Source of the DNA: Vibrio sp. LaRot3
Lineage (GTDB): Bacteria > Pseudomonadota > Gammaproteobacteria > Enterobacterales > Vibrionaceae
Direction of reading: 5' to 3'
Length of the DNA: 64,000 nt
Assembly: GCF_027587025.1 (NCBI RefSeq)
Contig: NZ_JAPPTI010000001.1
Span: 1,302,001-1,366,000 of the forward strand
A program made the position numbers and the translations under genes. Of the stretch, positions 11,145 through 19,960 are shown in pieces (the first letter of the stretch is position 1; each line of letters opens with the position of its first letter). The notes beneath the pieces were generated by a model that did no database searches, was not told the DNA's origin, and was given only the letters and a program-made list of their open reading frames with translations.

Positions 11145-12362
11145 TTAACCTTCAATCACTTTCATAAGCAACAAACCGTCGTACAGCGCTTGTTTTACCA
11201 ACGCGGCACCTGTCATGGTTGCTTGTTTATAGAAGCGTGATTCTACCAATTCCAAATCTTGATGATACACCGGCAAACTTTGCTCGTTAATGCACTTTTG
11301 AATAGCAGGATAAAGAATCTCTTTGGCTTGGTTAATTGTACCACCAATCAACACTTTTTCAGGGTTGAATAAGTTAATCACCAAAGCAATCGCCGCACCT
11401 AAATAGCGCGCAAGCTTTTCAATCACATTAACCGCTAGAGCATCACCATTGGCTGCAGCTTCACATATATCTTCAACAGACACTTCTTCTATTGCTGATA
11501 ATACCGATTCTTCGCCGTTAGCGATACGTTCCTTAACTTCAGTACGAATAGCTTGTGAGCTCGCGACGGTTTCTAAACAACCTCGGTTACCGCAATGACA
11601 CAGTTTACCCTGAGGATCAATTTGGATATGGCCTAGCTCACCAATATTACCATGACGACCTTGAAGAACGCGGCCATCAAGAATGATACCAGCACCTAAG
11701 CCATGGTGAATCGAGATAAGAACCGAGTTTTCACACTCTTGTGAATGACCGAACAACTTCTCTGCCAGCGCCCAAGCTCGCGTATCGTTGGCCACAAAAA
11801 CTGGCAAGCCTGTTGCTTTATAGATCTCTGGACCTAACGCTAAGTTCTCAACGTTGTAATGTGGCATTTGCAATACAATACCTTGCTCCGAGTTTACTAG
11901 CCCCGGCAAGGTAATGGCGATACTGGTGACACGATCAAGTTGATCAGAATAGGTTTGGAAAAACTCATCGATTTCGTGCAGTAGGCGGGCTAACACATCT
12001 TCTTGGTCGATTTCATGAATATCGATTTTGGTATCGATAAGCACATCACCACCCAGTTCGTGCAGCGCAATGGTCAAATAACCACGGCCTAAACGCATCG
12101 ACAAAAACTGCCACCCTTCATTATTAACTTGTAGACCTACGGCAGGTCGACCTCGACTGGTTGCTTCTTGAACCGTAGTTTCATGAATAAGGTGCGCTTC
12201 GATAAGCTCACGAGTAATTTTGGTAATACTCGCAGGGGCAAGTTCGCTCTGTTTAGATAAATCTATTCGAGATATGGGGCCTTTTTGATCTATCAGTTTA
12301 TATACACGGCCAGCATTGACCTGCTTGATATGATCAATATGACCAGGTTGAGCCATGTACAT
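11145..12362 (-). CDS. mlc: Mlc, ROK-family transcriptional repressor of glucose PTS genes
   Basis: A 405-residue ROK repressor. The N-terminal winged helix-turn-helix (about 8-75) contains QPGHIDHIKQVNAG and SRIDLSKQSELAPASITKI, very close to E. coli Mlc. The ROK domain carries the zinc site His245, Cys255, Cys257 and Cys262 (GELGH and CHCGNRGCLE), at nearly the E. coli positions. Mlc represses ptsG and ptsHI and is sequestered by dephosphorylated PtsG at the membrane. A start at 12377 is open, but GGAGTG lies six bases before the ATG at 12362 and the resulting length matches the family (406), so I use 12362. Its likely target ptsG lies at 18019-19515. NagC is the main alternative and fits less well. 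Confidence 0.92.
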   Translation of the reverse strand: MYMAQPGHIDHIKQVNAGRVYKLIDQKGPISRIDLSKQSELAPASITKITRELIEAHLIHETTVQEATSRGRPAVGLQVNNEGWQFLSMRLGRGYLTIALHELGGDVLIDTKIDIHEIDQEDVLARLLHEIDEFFQTYSDQLDRVTSIAITLPGLVNSEQGIVLQMPHYNVENLALGPEIYKATGLPVFVANDTRAWALAEKLFGHSQECENSVLISIHHGLGAGIILDGRVLQGRHGNIGELGHIQIDPQGKLCHCGNRGCLETVASSQAIRTEVKERIANGEESVLSAIEEVSVEDICEAAANGDALAVNVIEKLARYLGAAIALVINLFNPEKVLIGGTINQAKEILYPAIQKCINEQSLPVYHQDLELVESRFYKQATMTGAALVKQALYDGLLLMKVIEG

Positions 12363-12604
12363 AAGGCACTCCGACAATCAATAACTTGGTAATTTTTTTA
12401 CTTTGCGAAGTAATTGTGAAGTCCTTTGATAGATTGCCGTGACAAGCATCACGCACAAACGTATTTCTTTGTGTGCGACATCAAATAGCCAAACGTTTAC
12501 TACATTTTTTGCTTAATTATTTTGCGGTAATAAATATGTGGGTAATGCGAGCGATCATGGCGATATCAGGGTAGGAATTTCAGACCTTACACTCAATTTA
12601 AGAG

Positions 12605-13777
12605 CTAAGCCCACTTTTTGGGGAGAAGATCCAACATTTGCTCATTGAGAGTAATACCAGTTTTAGCGAAAAGATCGACACAACGAAAGCCAGCATCGAG
12701 ACCCGCTTGATAATCGTGCAATAAGTCTTCATGACTACTCATTAATGAGCTCGAACGAAGCGGTTTATCTGGCTTGATTTGGACAATAAAACAGTCATCT
12801 GGTGGCTGATGAAGGAAGTCTTGCGTTAATGAATAGGTTTGATAATGAACCATCAACATATCAGCAAGCCCGGAGTCAAAGCTGTCGCCTAGCAAATGGC
12901 TTAAACGATAGATATCATCCGCACCAAATAACCAGCGCCCCCCATTAAGCAGTGGTGCATTGCCATTGGCTTGCTTTTGCTCTTTTGAACGCTGAATACG
13001 TTCACCAAAGAAACTGCCCCAGTCCTGTTTCCATTGCGCTAACTTCTGCTGCCAATGTTCTTGAACTGTATTTAAGGAATCACGATACCAATGCAATTCG
13101 TCCCCCTGTTCAACAACAGGGTCTGACGCTGCCAGATCGTCACCTTCAGTCCGAATAACCACTAAACAACGACCACCTTGGCGCCAAGCTTCCTGCACCG
13201 GTATCGATGCCGATACGCCGCCATCAATGTAACGCCCGTGTTCAAACTCCACTTCTTGACGATATAAACGCGGAATGGCGCACGTCGCTATCAGCACTTT
13301 TTTCCAATCTGTCTGCAACATAGGCAAATAGTGATCGCTCAAACGAGCATGATCAGTCACCGCAGCAAAAGCTTTGCGAGTACCAAGTACCTGTCGTCCC
13401 ATATCAATATCAAGTTTATAAGGATAATCACAGATTTGATCTAATGCCCAATCCAAACCTAATGACTGATTGTTACGGATATAACTAAACAAATGGAAAA
13501 ATTCAGGGTGCGTAGTGAGATCTAATATAAACGAGCGTCCAATGCCCTTTTGGCGACAAAGGTAAGCAGCAATATTGAGAGCTCCGGCAGAAGTGCCGTA
13601 GAAACGATGAAAAGGGTCAAAATTAGACAATAAAAAAGCGTCCAACACACCAGAGGTAAATATTCCTCGTTGCCCACCACCTTGAGCGATAAGGGCATTT
13701 TGCCCTCCGGTGTATTTACTGAGTCGATCGATGTCGACCCAATCAGCAGTGTTAGTCACTACACCGCTATTTTTCAT
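12605..13777 (-). CDS. Patatin-like phospholipase
   Basis: A 390-residue member of the patatin/RssA family of serine lipid acyl hydrolases. The oxyanion-hole motif is GGGQRG (residues 33-38), the nucleophile elbow is GTSAG (Ser63) and the catalytic aspartate is in DGG (Asp185), so the Ser-Asp dyad is intact. There is no signal peptide, so a cytoplasmic or membrane-associated lipase is expected, and the substrate is unknown. The ATG at 13777 is nine bases after the stop of a 30-codon membrane peptide gene. Its AGGA ribosome site overlaps that stop codon, implying translational coupling. No terminator was found in the 240 bases after its stop, so run-through toward mlc is possible. Confidence 0.9.
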   Translation of the reverse strand: MKNSGVVTNTADWVDIDRLSKYTGGQNALIAQGGGQRGIFTSGVLDAFLLSNFDPFHRFYGTSAGALNIAAYLCRQKGIGRSFILDLTTHPEFFHLFSYIRNNQSLGLDWALDQICDYPYKLDIDMGRQVLGTRKAFAAVTDHARLSDHYLPMLQTDWKKVLIATCAIPRLYRQEVEFEHGRYIDGGVSASIPVQEAWRQGGRCLVVIRTEGDDLAASDPVVEQGDELHWYRDSLNTVQEHWQQKLAQWKQDWGSFFGERIQRSKEQKQANGNAPLLNGGRWLFGADDIYRLSHLLGDSFDSGLADMLMVHYQTYSLTQDFLHQPPDDCFIVQIKPDKPLRSSSLMSSHEDLLHDYQAGLDAGFRCVDLFAKTGITLNEQMLDLLPKKWA

Positions 13778-13786
13778 GATGAGTTC

Positions 13787-13879
13787 CTAAGCAGTAGCGA
13801 TTGCTACCACACCAAAACCAATCAATACAACGAATACTGACGCTGTAATAAGCAATGCGTATTTGAGTTCTGATTCCAT
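13787..13879 (-). CDS. YnhF-like 30-residue membrane peptide
   Basis: A 30-codon gene too short for usual gene calling. It starts with MESELKYALLITAS and continues as one hydrophobic helix to a terminal ATA. The ATG is preceded by GGAGGTG at ideal spacing, one of the strongest ribosome sites in the window. The N-terminal acidic-LK pattern followed by a single transmembrane helix resembles the YnhF family of tiny inner-membrane proteins, which has no known function; this assignment is from memory of the family and is tentative. The stop codon lies in the ribosome site of the patatin-like gene, so the two are almost certainly co-expressed. A longer overlapping frame (13767-14030) is a shadow. 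Confidence 0.75.
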   Translation of the reverse strand: MESELKYALLITASVFVVLIGFGVVAIATA

Positions 13880-14071
13880 AGATACACCTCCACATTAATT
13901 TAACAAAACCATAACACCAACGTGAATCACATTCAATTTTTGTGGTTTTTTTGTGCACAATTATGACGTTAGCATCACAATAAGTAGGTATATAACGCGC
14001 TCTATCTCGGTAAACCAGCCAGTACAACATACAACGACATTAAGGCTAGGCGAAAAATAAGGGAAAGCAGA

Positions 14072-14668
14072 ATGAAACACCTGAAACTATCAACGTTAAT
14101 TGGCATTTCCATCCTGTTGTTTAGCTCAAATAGCTGGGCACAGATCCATATCACGCCATGGATAGGTCATACTGGGGGCGGTGACGTCACTGACCAAAAT
14201 CAACAAAATTACGACATTTCACCAAGCGTAAACTACGCATTCTCTATCGAAAGCGACTTACAACAAGGACGAGTCGGCCTATTCTACTCCAACCAGTCCA
14301 GCGACGCTGAAAACACCCACTTGGACGTCACTGTTCACTATCTGCATTTTCAAAGTAGCGTTTACTACCCTATGGATGGAGGCATTAACTCATACGTAGG
14401 TGTGGGGTTAGGTGGTGGTTATGTCGACGCAAATTGGGTCGATGATAATCTAGGATTTTCAGCCAGTATTTTTGGTGGCTTCGAATACCCGATTAGTAAT
14501 AATTTGAGTTTTAATACTCAAGTTCGCTGGCTTGGTACGGTTGTCGATGATCAAACAACGGCAGCTTGTAATCTACCGACAAGCGGGGGAAACAACTGCG
14601 TGGTTAAATTCGATACTGACTGGATGAATCAAGTCTCGGTCAATTTTGGATTGGTGTTTAAATTCTAA
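14072..14668 (+). CDS. Small outer-membrane beta-barrel protein
   Basis: A 198-residue exported protein with a clear Sec signal peptide (residues 1-23, cleavage after NSWA). The mature part is rich in alternating polar/hydrophobic strands and glycine (YVGVGLGGGYVDANW, ASIFGGFEYP, NTQVRWLG) and ends in LVFKF with a C-terminal Phe, the signature recognised by the BAM machinery. An eight-stranded OmpA/OmpX-like barrel is likely. A Cys pair (about 171 and 180) may form a disulfide in one loop. I do not recognise a named family. It is divergent from the 30-residue peptide gene and converges with the prepilin gene, overlapping it by four bases. Confidence 0.75.
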   Translation: MKHLKLSTLIGISILLFSSNSWAQIHITPWIGHTGGGDVTDQNQQNYDISPSVNYAFSIESDLQQGRVGLFYSNQSSDAENTHLDVTVHYLHFQSSVYYPMDGGINSYVGVGLGGGYVDANWVDDNLGFSASIFGGFEYPISNNLSFNTQVRWLGTVVDDQTTAACNLPTSGGNNCVVKFDTDWMNQVSVNFGLVFKF

Positions 14669-15177
14669 CACCCCGTGAAGTTTGAAGCATAGACAGGTTC
14701 GTCGCCCTCAAAATCCGGCTGGCCATAGCGTACCCAGCACTGCCCGCTAATAGGCGAGCCTGTTCCGTCGCGGTCAAAGCCAACGTAATACTCTGCTCGA
14801 CCCGCGACGAATTGGACTAATTGATCATCAAGCACCAAAGCATCCGGCATATGAGTATTGTCTATATAACCCCATATTAAGTCCCACTCGCCCTGCTCTT
14901 CTTGCTGCACACCATCGCGATTTAGATCCAAATATTGTAAGCGACTGCCTTCACTATGATCCGCTCTGACTTTGACATAATCCAAATGAGACATCACGCC
15001 CACTTGAGTATTCAGCGCTTTTATACTGCCCAACACATTTTCCAAAACACTGATACGAGCCTGAGATTGCAAGTTAATGTAATAGCTAGAAGCACTGATA
15101 ACCAACACAGGCAGTATGAAAATCAATACAACCAGTTCAATGAGCGAAAACCCGCTTTTTCTTTTACTGACCACCAC
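14665..15177 (-). CDS. Orphan type IV prepilin-like protein
   Basis: A 170-residue protein with a class III (prepilin) signal: a short basic leader (SKRKSG) cleaved before FSLIELVVLIF, with the conserved Glu at +5. The hydrophobic N-terminal helix is followed by a soluble domain with two cysteines near the C-terminus. A Pro at about position 27 in the helix (FILPVL) is like that of many pilins. The size and features suggest an MSHA- or pseudopilin-type minor subunit. It is alone, with no pilus assembly genes nearby, so the system it serves cannot be told. The start is GTG at 15177 with AGAGG upstream. Confidence 0.8.
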   Translation of the reverse strand: MVVSKRKSGFSLIELVVLIFILPVLVISASSYYINLQSQARISVLENVLGSIKALNTQVGVMSHLDYVKVRADHSEGSRLQYLDLNRDGVQQEEQGEWDLIWGYIDNTHMPDALVLDDQLVQFVAGRAEYYVGFDRDGTGSPISGQCWVRYGQPDFEGDEPVYASNFTGC

Positions 15178-15666
15178 TTTACAACCTCTTTATCCCGCAA
15201 TGGGTAATACGCTACCACTACCCCGAAAGGATTATCATTGCGATATTGAACGAAAAAAGAGATTTGAGAGCGTATAGCCAGATATAGCGAGGTTTACTGA
15301 TTGTTTTTGCAAATAGCGACTAAGCAGCAAAAAACGAACAGGATTGTATAAATGTCAGTGATACGCTCTTTAATTTTAAAAAGTTTAATATTCCACAGAT
15401 CGTCGCATTTTCAGTCATAACGATAGGTAAATCCGAGATCACACTTTTACCTTCCTCTAACAATGGTCTATTTAAACAATTTTAACACCATTAAATCTAC
15501 ATTTTGTAACACTTACAATCTATTGCGTTAACGCGCATTAATCGTTAGTCTCTAGGCATGCACAGCTGAAAGTTTCAGTTTTTGCAAACACACATCAAAA
15601 TTTTAAGAACAATATTCTGAGTTTTCTTAGAGCTTACAAAATTTAAATCTAAACTTTAGCCATATC
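15178..15666. other. AT-rich intergenic region before the NSS transporter unit
   Basis: About 490 bases with no convincing gene on either strand. It should hold the promoter of the prepilin gene on the left and the promoter and leader of the transporter unit on the right. A short inverted repeat (CTGAAAGTTTCAG near 15567) is followed by T residues and could form a weak hairpin. I could not match it to a known riboswitch. Confidence 0.5.
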
Positions 15667-15744
15667 ATGGATGATAGAGCAAAGCACATCGGCTATCTTC
15701 TAGCACTTTGTCTTATCACACCCGTAATTTGGCTCTCAGCCTAA
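15667..15744 (+). CDS. Possible 25-residue membrane peptide upstream of the transporter
   Basis: A 25-codon frame begins MDDRAKHIGYLLALC and continues as a hydrophobic helix ending LSA, so the product would be one transmembrane segment with a charged N-terminus. It ends 41 bases before the start of the NSS transporter, in the same direction. No good Shine-Dalgarno sequence precedes the ATG, which weakens the case. It may be a leader peptide, a third small subunit, or chance. I do not recognise a family. Confidence 0.4.
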   Translation: MDDRAKHIGYLLALCLITPVIWLSA

Positions 15745-15785
15745 GAAAAGCTTCATATCTCAGGGAGTTGTAACAGGAGTCAACT

Positions 15786-17252
15786 ATGAAGCGAGAACAA
15801 TGGGGATCCCGAGCTGGATTTATCTTGGCTGCAGTAGGATCTGCTATCGGTTTGGGTAACATCTGGCGTTTCCCTTATATGGCCTATGAGAATGGCGGCG
15901 GTGCCTTCTTTATCCCTTATCTATTTGCCATGCTAACCGCTGGTATTCCATTCATGATTTTGGAATTCAGCATGGGTCAAAAGTATCGTGGCAGTGCACC
16001 AAAAACATTAGGCAAAATCCACGCTAAATTTGAATGGCTTGGCTGGTTCCAAGTGGGTGTTGCAGCGGTAATTGCCGTTTACTATGTCGCGGTTATTGGT
16101 TGGGCTATTTCTTACTTTGGTATGTCGTTCAACCAAAGCTGGGGCGCAGACACTAACGCATTCTTCTTCGGCGAATACCTGCAACTAGGTGGTGACAACT
16201 CACCGACGGCGTTAGGTAGCATCCAATGGAAGATCGCTATTGCTATGCTCATCGCATGGGGTATCACTTATGCCGCTATCGTAGGTGGTGTTAAATCTGG
16301 TATCGAGCGCGCATCAAAAATCATGATGCCTATCCTATTCATCATGGTCGTTCTACTGATCGCTCGTATGGTGTTCCTACCAGGAGCTCTAGACGGTGTG
16401 AACTACATGTTTGAACCTGACTTTAGCAAAATTTGGGATGTAAAAGTTTGGGCAGCAGCTTACGGTCAGATCTTCTTTACCCTAAGTATCGGTTTCGCCA
16501 TCATGCTTGCTTATTCTAGCTACTTGCCAGAGAAATCAGACATCACTAACAACGCATTCATGACGGTTCTTATCAACTGTGGCTTCTCTATCCTAGCGGG
16601 TATCATGATCTTCTCAGTATTGGGCTACATGGCTCAAGAACAGGGTAAACCGTTAACTGAAGTTGTTACTGCTGGTGTAGGTCTTGCGTTTGTAACGCTA
16701 CCTGCGGCAATCAATTTGCTGCCAGCACCATACATTCTTGGCCCACTGTTCTTCTTCGCTCTAGTGGTTGCTGGTCTTAGCTCGCATATCTCTATCATGG
16801 AAGCAGTAACATCTGCCATCATGGATAAATTGAACTGGAGCCGTAAAAAAGCAGCCAACATCGTTATCGGCGTAGGTGTTGTGATTTCAATGGCATTCGC
16901 AACTAACGGTGGCCTACTACTACTAGACCTAGTTGACCACTTCGCAAACAACGTCGGCATTATGGTTGGTGGCTTAGTTGAGATTATTCTAATGGCTTGG
17001 TTACTAAACAAAGTGGCAGATGTACGCGGCTACGTAAACGCAACGTCTGACTTCACTATCGGTCAGTGGTTTGATGTTTGTCTACGCTTTGTAACACCAG
17101 TGATGTTAGCCATCATCCTTGCAACTAAGCTACAAACACTATTCACCGAAGGATACGGCGGCTATGACCTAACATTAGGTTGGGCAGTTATCGCAGCACT
17201 CTTTGTCTTTGGTCTACTTATCAACGCAACTAACCGTCAGCAGGAGGCATAA
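15786..17252 (+). CDS. Sodium-dependent transporter of the NSS (SNF) family
   Basis: A 488-residue polytopic inner-membrane protein of the neurotransmitter:sodium symporter family. The N-terminal segment (GFILAAVGSAIGLGNIWRFPY) is the conserved first helix that binds sodium and substrate. About 11-12 hydrophobic segments follow. The family imports amino acids or related compounds with sodium. The substrate here is not evident; the best-studied bacterial homologue with the same small partner is the methionine transporter MetP of Corynebacterium. AGGAG lies just before the ATG. Two bases after its stop begins a 31-residue MetS-like gene, so the transporter is probably a two-subunit system. Confidence 0.93.
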   Translation: MKREQWGSRAGFILAAVGSAIGLGNIWRFPYMAYENGGGAFFIPYLFAMLTAGIPFMILEFSMGQKYRGSAPKTLGKIHAKFEWLGWFQVGVAAVIAVYYVAVIGWAISYFGMSFNQSWGADTNAFFFGEYLQLGGDNSPTALGSIQWKIAIAMLIAWGITYAAIVGGVKSGIERASKIMMPILFIMVVLLIARMVFLPGALDGVNYMFEPDFSKIWDVKVWAAAYGQIFFTLSIGFAIMLAYSSYLPEKSDITNNAFMTVLINCGFSILAGIMIFSVLGYMAQEQGKPLTEVVTAGVGLAFVTLPAAINLLPAPYILGPLFFFALVVAGLSSHISIMEAVTSAIMDKLNWSRKKAANIVIGVGVVISMAFATNGGLLLLDLVDHFANNVGIMVGGLVEIILMAWLLNKVADVRGYVNATSDFTIGQWFDVCLRFVTPVMLAIILATKLQTLFTEGYGGYDLTLGWAVIAALFVFGLLINATNRQQEA

Positions 17253-17254
17253 TC

Positions 17255-17350
17255 ATGACTACAGGTGCAATCATTATGATGGTTTTAGGTCTTGGTATTA
17301 CATGGGGTGGCGCAGCCATCTGTATCAAGCGAGCGATGGATAAACAATAA
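17255..17350 (+). CDS. MetS-like small subunit of the NSS transporter
   Basis: A 31-codon gene starting two bases after the transporter stop, with AGGAGG 6-10 bases upstream inside the end of the transporter gene. The product (MTTGAIIMMVLGLGITWGGA and a basic tail AICIKRAMDKQ) is a single transmembrane helix rich in Gly. This matches the MetS family of small NSS subunits, which in Corynebacterium glutamicum are needed for full transport by MetP. It is followed by a strong terminator, so it ends the operon. Confidence 0.9.
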   Translation: MTTGAIIMMVLGLGITWGGAAICIKRAMDKQ

Positions 17351-17370
17351 ACATCGAACTATCTAGACAA

Positions 17371-17396
17371 AAGCCGGCAACATTGCCGGCTTTTTC
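17371..17396 (+). terminator. Bidirectional terminator after the transporter operon
   Basis: AAGCCGGCAA (17371-17380) and TTGCCGGCTT (17383-17392) form a strong GC-rich hairpin flanked by A on the left and T on the right. It can also stop the leftward gene that ends at 17408. Confidence 0.9.
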
Positions 17397-17407
17397 ATAT
17401 TTAAATG

Positions 17408-17827
17408 TTAGAAATGGTATTTCGCGCCAATCGCCCCACCAATGCCTAACTCCCAACCTTTATACATATTCAGCTCTGGTTGAATCTGCCCGTACATTTG
17501 CCAATTTTGACTCACTTGGTAATTTAACCCTAATGGCACGCGCAGACCAAAACCGTCATCCCATTCATTCCATGCGCCCACTCCCGCATACCAAGTAACA
17601 GGTTCATCCACGTCAAACTCGCCGTTCATCGCAATGTAGTCAAACGCTGTGCCTTGATTGCCAATAATGAATCGGTAGCGTTCATCTAACTCAATCACCA
17701 CACTCAGCTGCTGATCTACAGCCAAACCAACGGCGAGTTCAGGATGTGCATTGTCACTAGCAACGGCGCTTATACTTGCCATCATTGAGGTAACACCAAC
17801 AGCGGCTATCAATATCCGACGTTTCAT
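17408..17827 (-). CDS. Small exported protein, probably an outer-membrane barrel
   Basis: A 139-residue protein of unknown function. Residues 1-23 are a Sec signal peptide (MKRRILIAAVGVTSMMASIS, with AxA cleavage near AVAS). The mature chain has repeated amphipathic strands (VTWYAGVGAWNEW, GFGLRVPLGLNYQ, WELGIGGAIGAKYHF) and a C-terminal Phe, typical of an outer-membrane beta-barrel or barrel fragment. At about 115 mature residues it is short for a monomeric eight-strand barrel. The gene stands alone between the transporter terminator and ptsG. Confidence 0.7.
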   Translation of the reverse strand: MKRRILIAAVGVTSMMASISAVASDNAHPELAVGLAVDQQLSVVIELDERYRFIIGNQGTAFDYIAMNGEFDVDEPVTWYAGVGAWNEWDDGFGLRVPLGLNYQVSQNWQMYGQIQPELNMYKGWELGIGGAIGAKYHF

Positions 17828-17965
17828 CTCTTCTCCAAACCTAATCCCCTAAAAACCTATTGTTTAGGTACGCAGCTATGAATGGGTCAAAGTAAGGTCA
17901 GTAACAGGCTAAGTTGCCGAAAGAGCTTGCCAAAATATGACGTTGATATGCGTATTCGACAGGCA

Positions 17966-17992
17966 CAAAAAAAGGAGGCCGAAGCCTCCTTT
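17966..17992 (-). terminator. Rho-independent terminator of ptsG
   Basis: AAAGGAGGC (17971-17979) pairs with GCCTCCTTT (17984-17992) around CGAA. On the minus strand it is followed by a run of T (A-tract at 17967-17973) and lies 26 bases past the ptsG stop. Confidence 0.9.
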
Positions 17993-18018
17993 GTACCTAT
18001 TAGGGGAAATAGGTTGGA

Positions 18019-19515
18019 TTAACCGTGGTTACGAATCCACTCATCCATTTCTGTTTTAAGGTTGTCTGACTTAGTACCGAAGATTGCCTGAACACCACCA
18101 GAAACTACAACAACACCTGCTGCGCCTAGTTTTTTCAGTTTGTCTTGGTCAACTAGCTCAGTGTCTGCAACTGCAACACGTAGACGAGTGATACATGCGT
18201 CTAGACCAGTGATGTTCGCTTTACCACCGAACGCTGCAACAAGCTCACCAGCCATGTCAGAACCAGCAGTTACTACTTCTTCTTCAGTTTCGTCTTCACG
18301 GCCTGGAGTCTTAAGATCTAGTGCCTTGATTACAGTGCGGAATACTAGGTAGTAGATTGCTGCGTATGCGATACCACAACCAACCATTAGGCCTAGGTTC
18401 TTAGCGTTACCAGACAGTACTAGGAAGTCGATTAGACCGTGTGAGAACGAAGTACCGTGTACAAAGCCTAGAGTGTTCGCTAGAACGTATGCAGAACCTG
18501 CTAGTAGAGCGTGGATTCCGTATAGTACTGGAGCAACGAATAGGAACGAGAATTCGATTGGTTCAGTGATACCTGTTAGGAATGAAGTCAGTGCAGCAGA
18601 AGCCATGATACCCATTACTTTCGCGCGGTTCTCTGGCTTAGCAGAGTGAGCGATAGCAATAGCAGCAGCTGGAAGACCGAACATCTTGAACATGTAACCA
18701 CCCGCTAGCTGACCGAAGCCATTGCCAGCAAGACGAGATGCGTCATCAGCAACTAGGTAACAAGTTAGAACACCGTTTTGAGCAACGCCGTTTGCGTCAA
18801 CACAAGAACCAGCTTCGAAGAAGAACGGTACGTTCCAAACGTGGTGTAGACCGAATGGAATTAGAGAACGTTCAACGATACCGTAGATACCGAATGCTAC
18901 TTGTGGGTTTTGGTGCGCAGCCCAGTCAGAGAATGTTTGCATTACTGACGCGATTGGTGGCCAAATGATAGAAAGTACAAGAGCAAGAGCAATTGCTAGG
19001 AAACCAGTGATGATTGGCACTGCACGCTTACCAGCGAAGAAGCCAAGGTATTCTGGAAGTTGAATTTTGAAGAAACGGTTGAAAGACCAAGCCGCGATAC
19101 CACCAACAAGGATACCACCTAGTACACCTGTCTCGTATTGCTTCTCGATTAGACCGATTGCTTTAGCATCTAGCACTTCACCAGCAGCTAGTGCCGCTGC
19201 TTTTGCCGCTTCAACGTCTAGACCAGCTAGTACGCCAAGAGTTGCAGCCATGATGCCGTAACCAACGATTGCAGCTAGACCAGCTACACCGTCATTGTTT
19301 GTAAAGCCAAGTGCTACACCAACAGCAAATAGCAGCGCCATTTGACCGAATACTGAACCACCAGCTTGTTCCATTAGGTTTGAAACGATTTCTGGAATGA
19401 ATGGAAGGTCGGCAGCACCTACACCAAGTAGGATACCTGCAACGGGTAAAACTGATACCGGAAGCATCAGAGCTTTACCAACTTTCTGCAGGTTAGCAAA
19501 AAGGTTCTTAAACAT
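18019..19515 (-). CDS. ptsG: PTS glucose-specific EIICB component PtsG
   Basis: A 498-residue glucose permease of the phosphotransferase system, slightly longer than the E. coli protein (477). The EIIC domain (about 1-400) begins [20 protein letters not shown] and carries [10 protein letters not shown], the conserved sugar-binding segment. The EIIB domain follows the linker LKTPGRED and holds the phosphorylated Cys in [12 protein letters not shown]. It ends like E. coli PtsG ([12 protein letters not shown]). It transports and phosphorylates glucose and sequesters Mlc when dephosphorylated. Position after tatD matches the E. coli order, but here a 445-base gap and terminator separate them, so ptsG has its own promoter. 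Confidence 0.95.
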   Translation of the reverse strand: MFKNLFANLQKVGKALMLPVSVLPVAGILLGVGAADLPFIPEIVSNLMEQAGGSVFGQMALLFAVGVALGFTNNDGVAGLAAIVGYGIMAATLGVLAGLDVEAAKAAALAAGEVLDAKAIGLIEKQYETGVLGGILVGGIAAWSFNRFFKIQLPEYLGFFAGKRAVPIITGFLAIALALVLSIIWPPIASVMQTFSDWAAHQNPQVAFGIYGIVERSLIPFGLHHVWNVPFFFEAGSCVDANGVAQNGVLTCYLVADDASRLAGNGFGQLAGGYMFKMFGLPAAAIAIAHSAKPENRAKVMGIMASAALTSFLTGITEPIEFSFLFVAPVLYGIHALLAGSAYVLANTLGFVHGTSFSHGLIDFLVLSGNAKNLGLMVGCGIAYAAIYYLVFRTVIKALDLKTPGREDETEEEVVTAGSDMAGELVAAFGGKANITGLDACITRLRVAVADTELVDQDKLKKLGAAGVVVVSGGVQAIFGTKSDNLKTEMDEWIRNHG

Positions 19516-19916
19516 GTTTATGCTCCTGAAAGATTATAAGAATCATCATGGGCTCTAACGGCACACCCCCGTAGCCTAAATGTTAGCACCCATAGAAAAT
19601 GTAACCACTTGTTACGTTATATTTTCTGCCTCTAAATATATCTTGAGGCTCGTCGCGTTTTCTAGTCACTTGGAAAATTAAGTTTCAAAGTAATAGATAG
19701 ATCACACGCAAAAAACCATTTTGGAATGGATTACATGCCTGTATCCTATTGATTATTAAAACAATAGCCGAAGATAACATTAATTTTGTTGAGTGAATAA
19801 AATAGAGGTGATTGTTATTTCGTGTAACAAAAATACATTTTTGGGTATTCACTCTATAAATTTCAACATTTTTAGTGAACACGGCTCAAAAAACGTTTGC
19901 GCGTGATTTAGGGCAC
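19516..19916. promoter_or_regulatory. ptsG promoter and leader region
   Basis: A gap of about 400 bases with no credible gene; the 65-codon frame on the minus strand is AT-rich and probably chance. On the minus strand a CRP-like half site (GTGTGATCTATC, around 19685-19700) and an AT-rich inverted segment with TTATTTCGTGTAACAAAA (about 19817-19834 on the plus strand) could be regulatory sites, the latter vaguely Mlc/NagC-like. AGGAG precedes the ptsG ATG. These sites are suggestions only. I could not recognise an SgrS-type small RNA. Confidence 0.4.
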
Positions 19917-19944
19917 AAAAAAAAGGAGCAACTGCTCCTTTTTT
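19917..19944. terminator. Terminator after tatD
   Basis: AAAAGGAGCA (19921-19930) pairs with TGCTCCTTTT (19933-19942), with A- and T-tracts outside, so it works in both directions. It lies 17-44 bases past the tatD stop on the minus strand. Confidence 0.87.
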
Positions 19945-19960
19945 ATTCGAGTTTCGTTTT

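Noticed and set aside
12452..12477. Imperfect inverted repeat (CGCACAAA with TTTGTGTGCG) upstream of mlc
   Set aside because: It has unequal arms and no T-run, so it is not a terminator, and no regulator could be named for it.
13767..14030. 87-codon frame on the minus strand
   Set aside because: It overlaps the well-supported 30-codon peptide gene in a different frame and has no ribosome site or sensible protein.
19685..19882. 65-codon frame on the minus strand upstream of ptsG
   Set aside because: AT-rich, no ribosome site, and a composition typical of chance frames; it lies in the ptsG promoter region.
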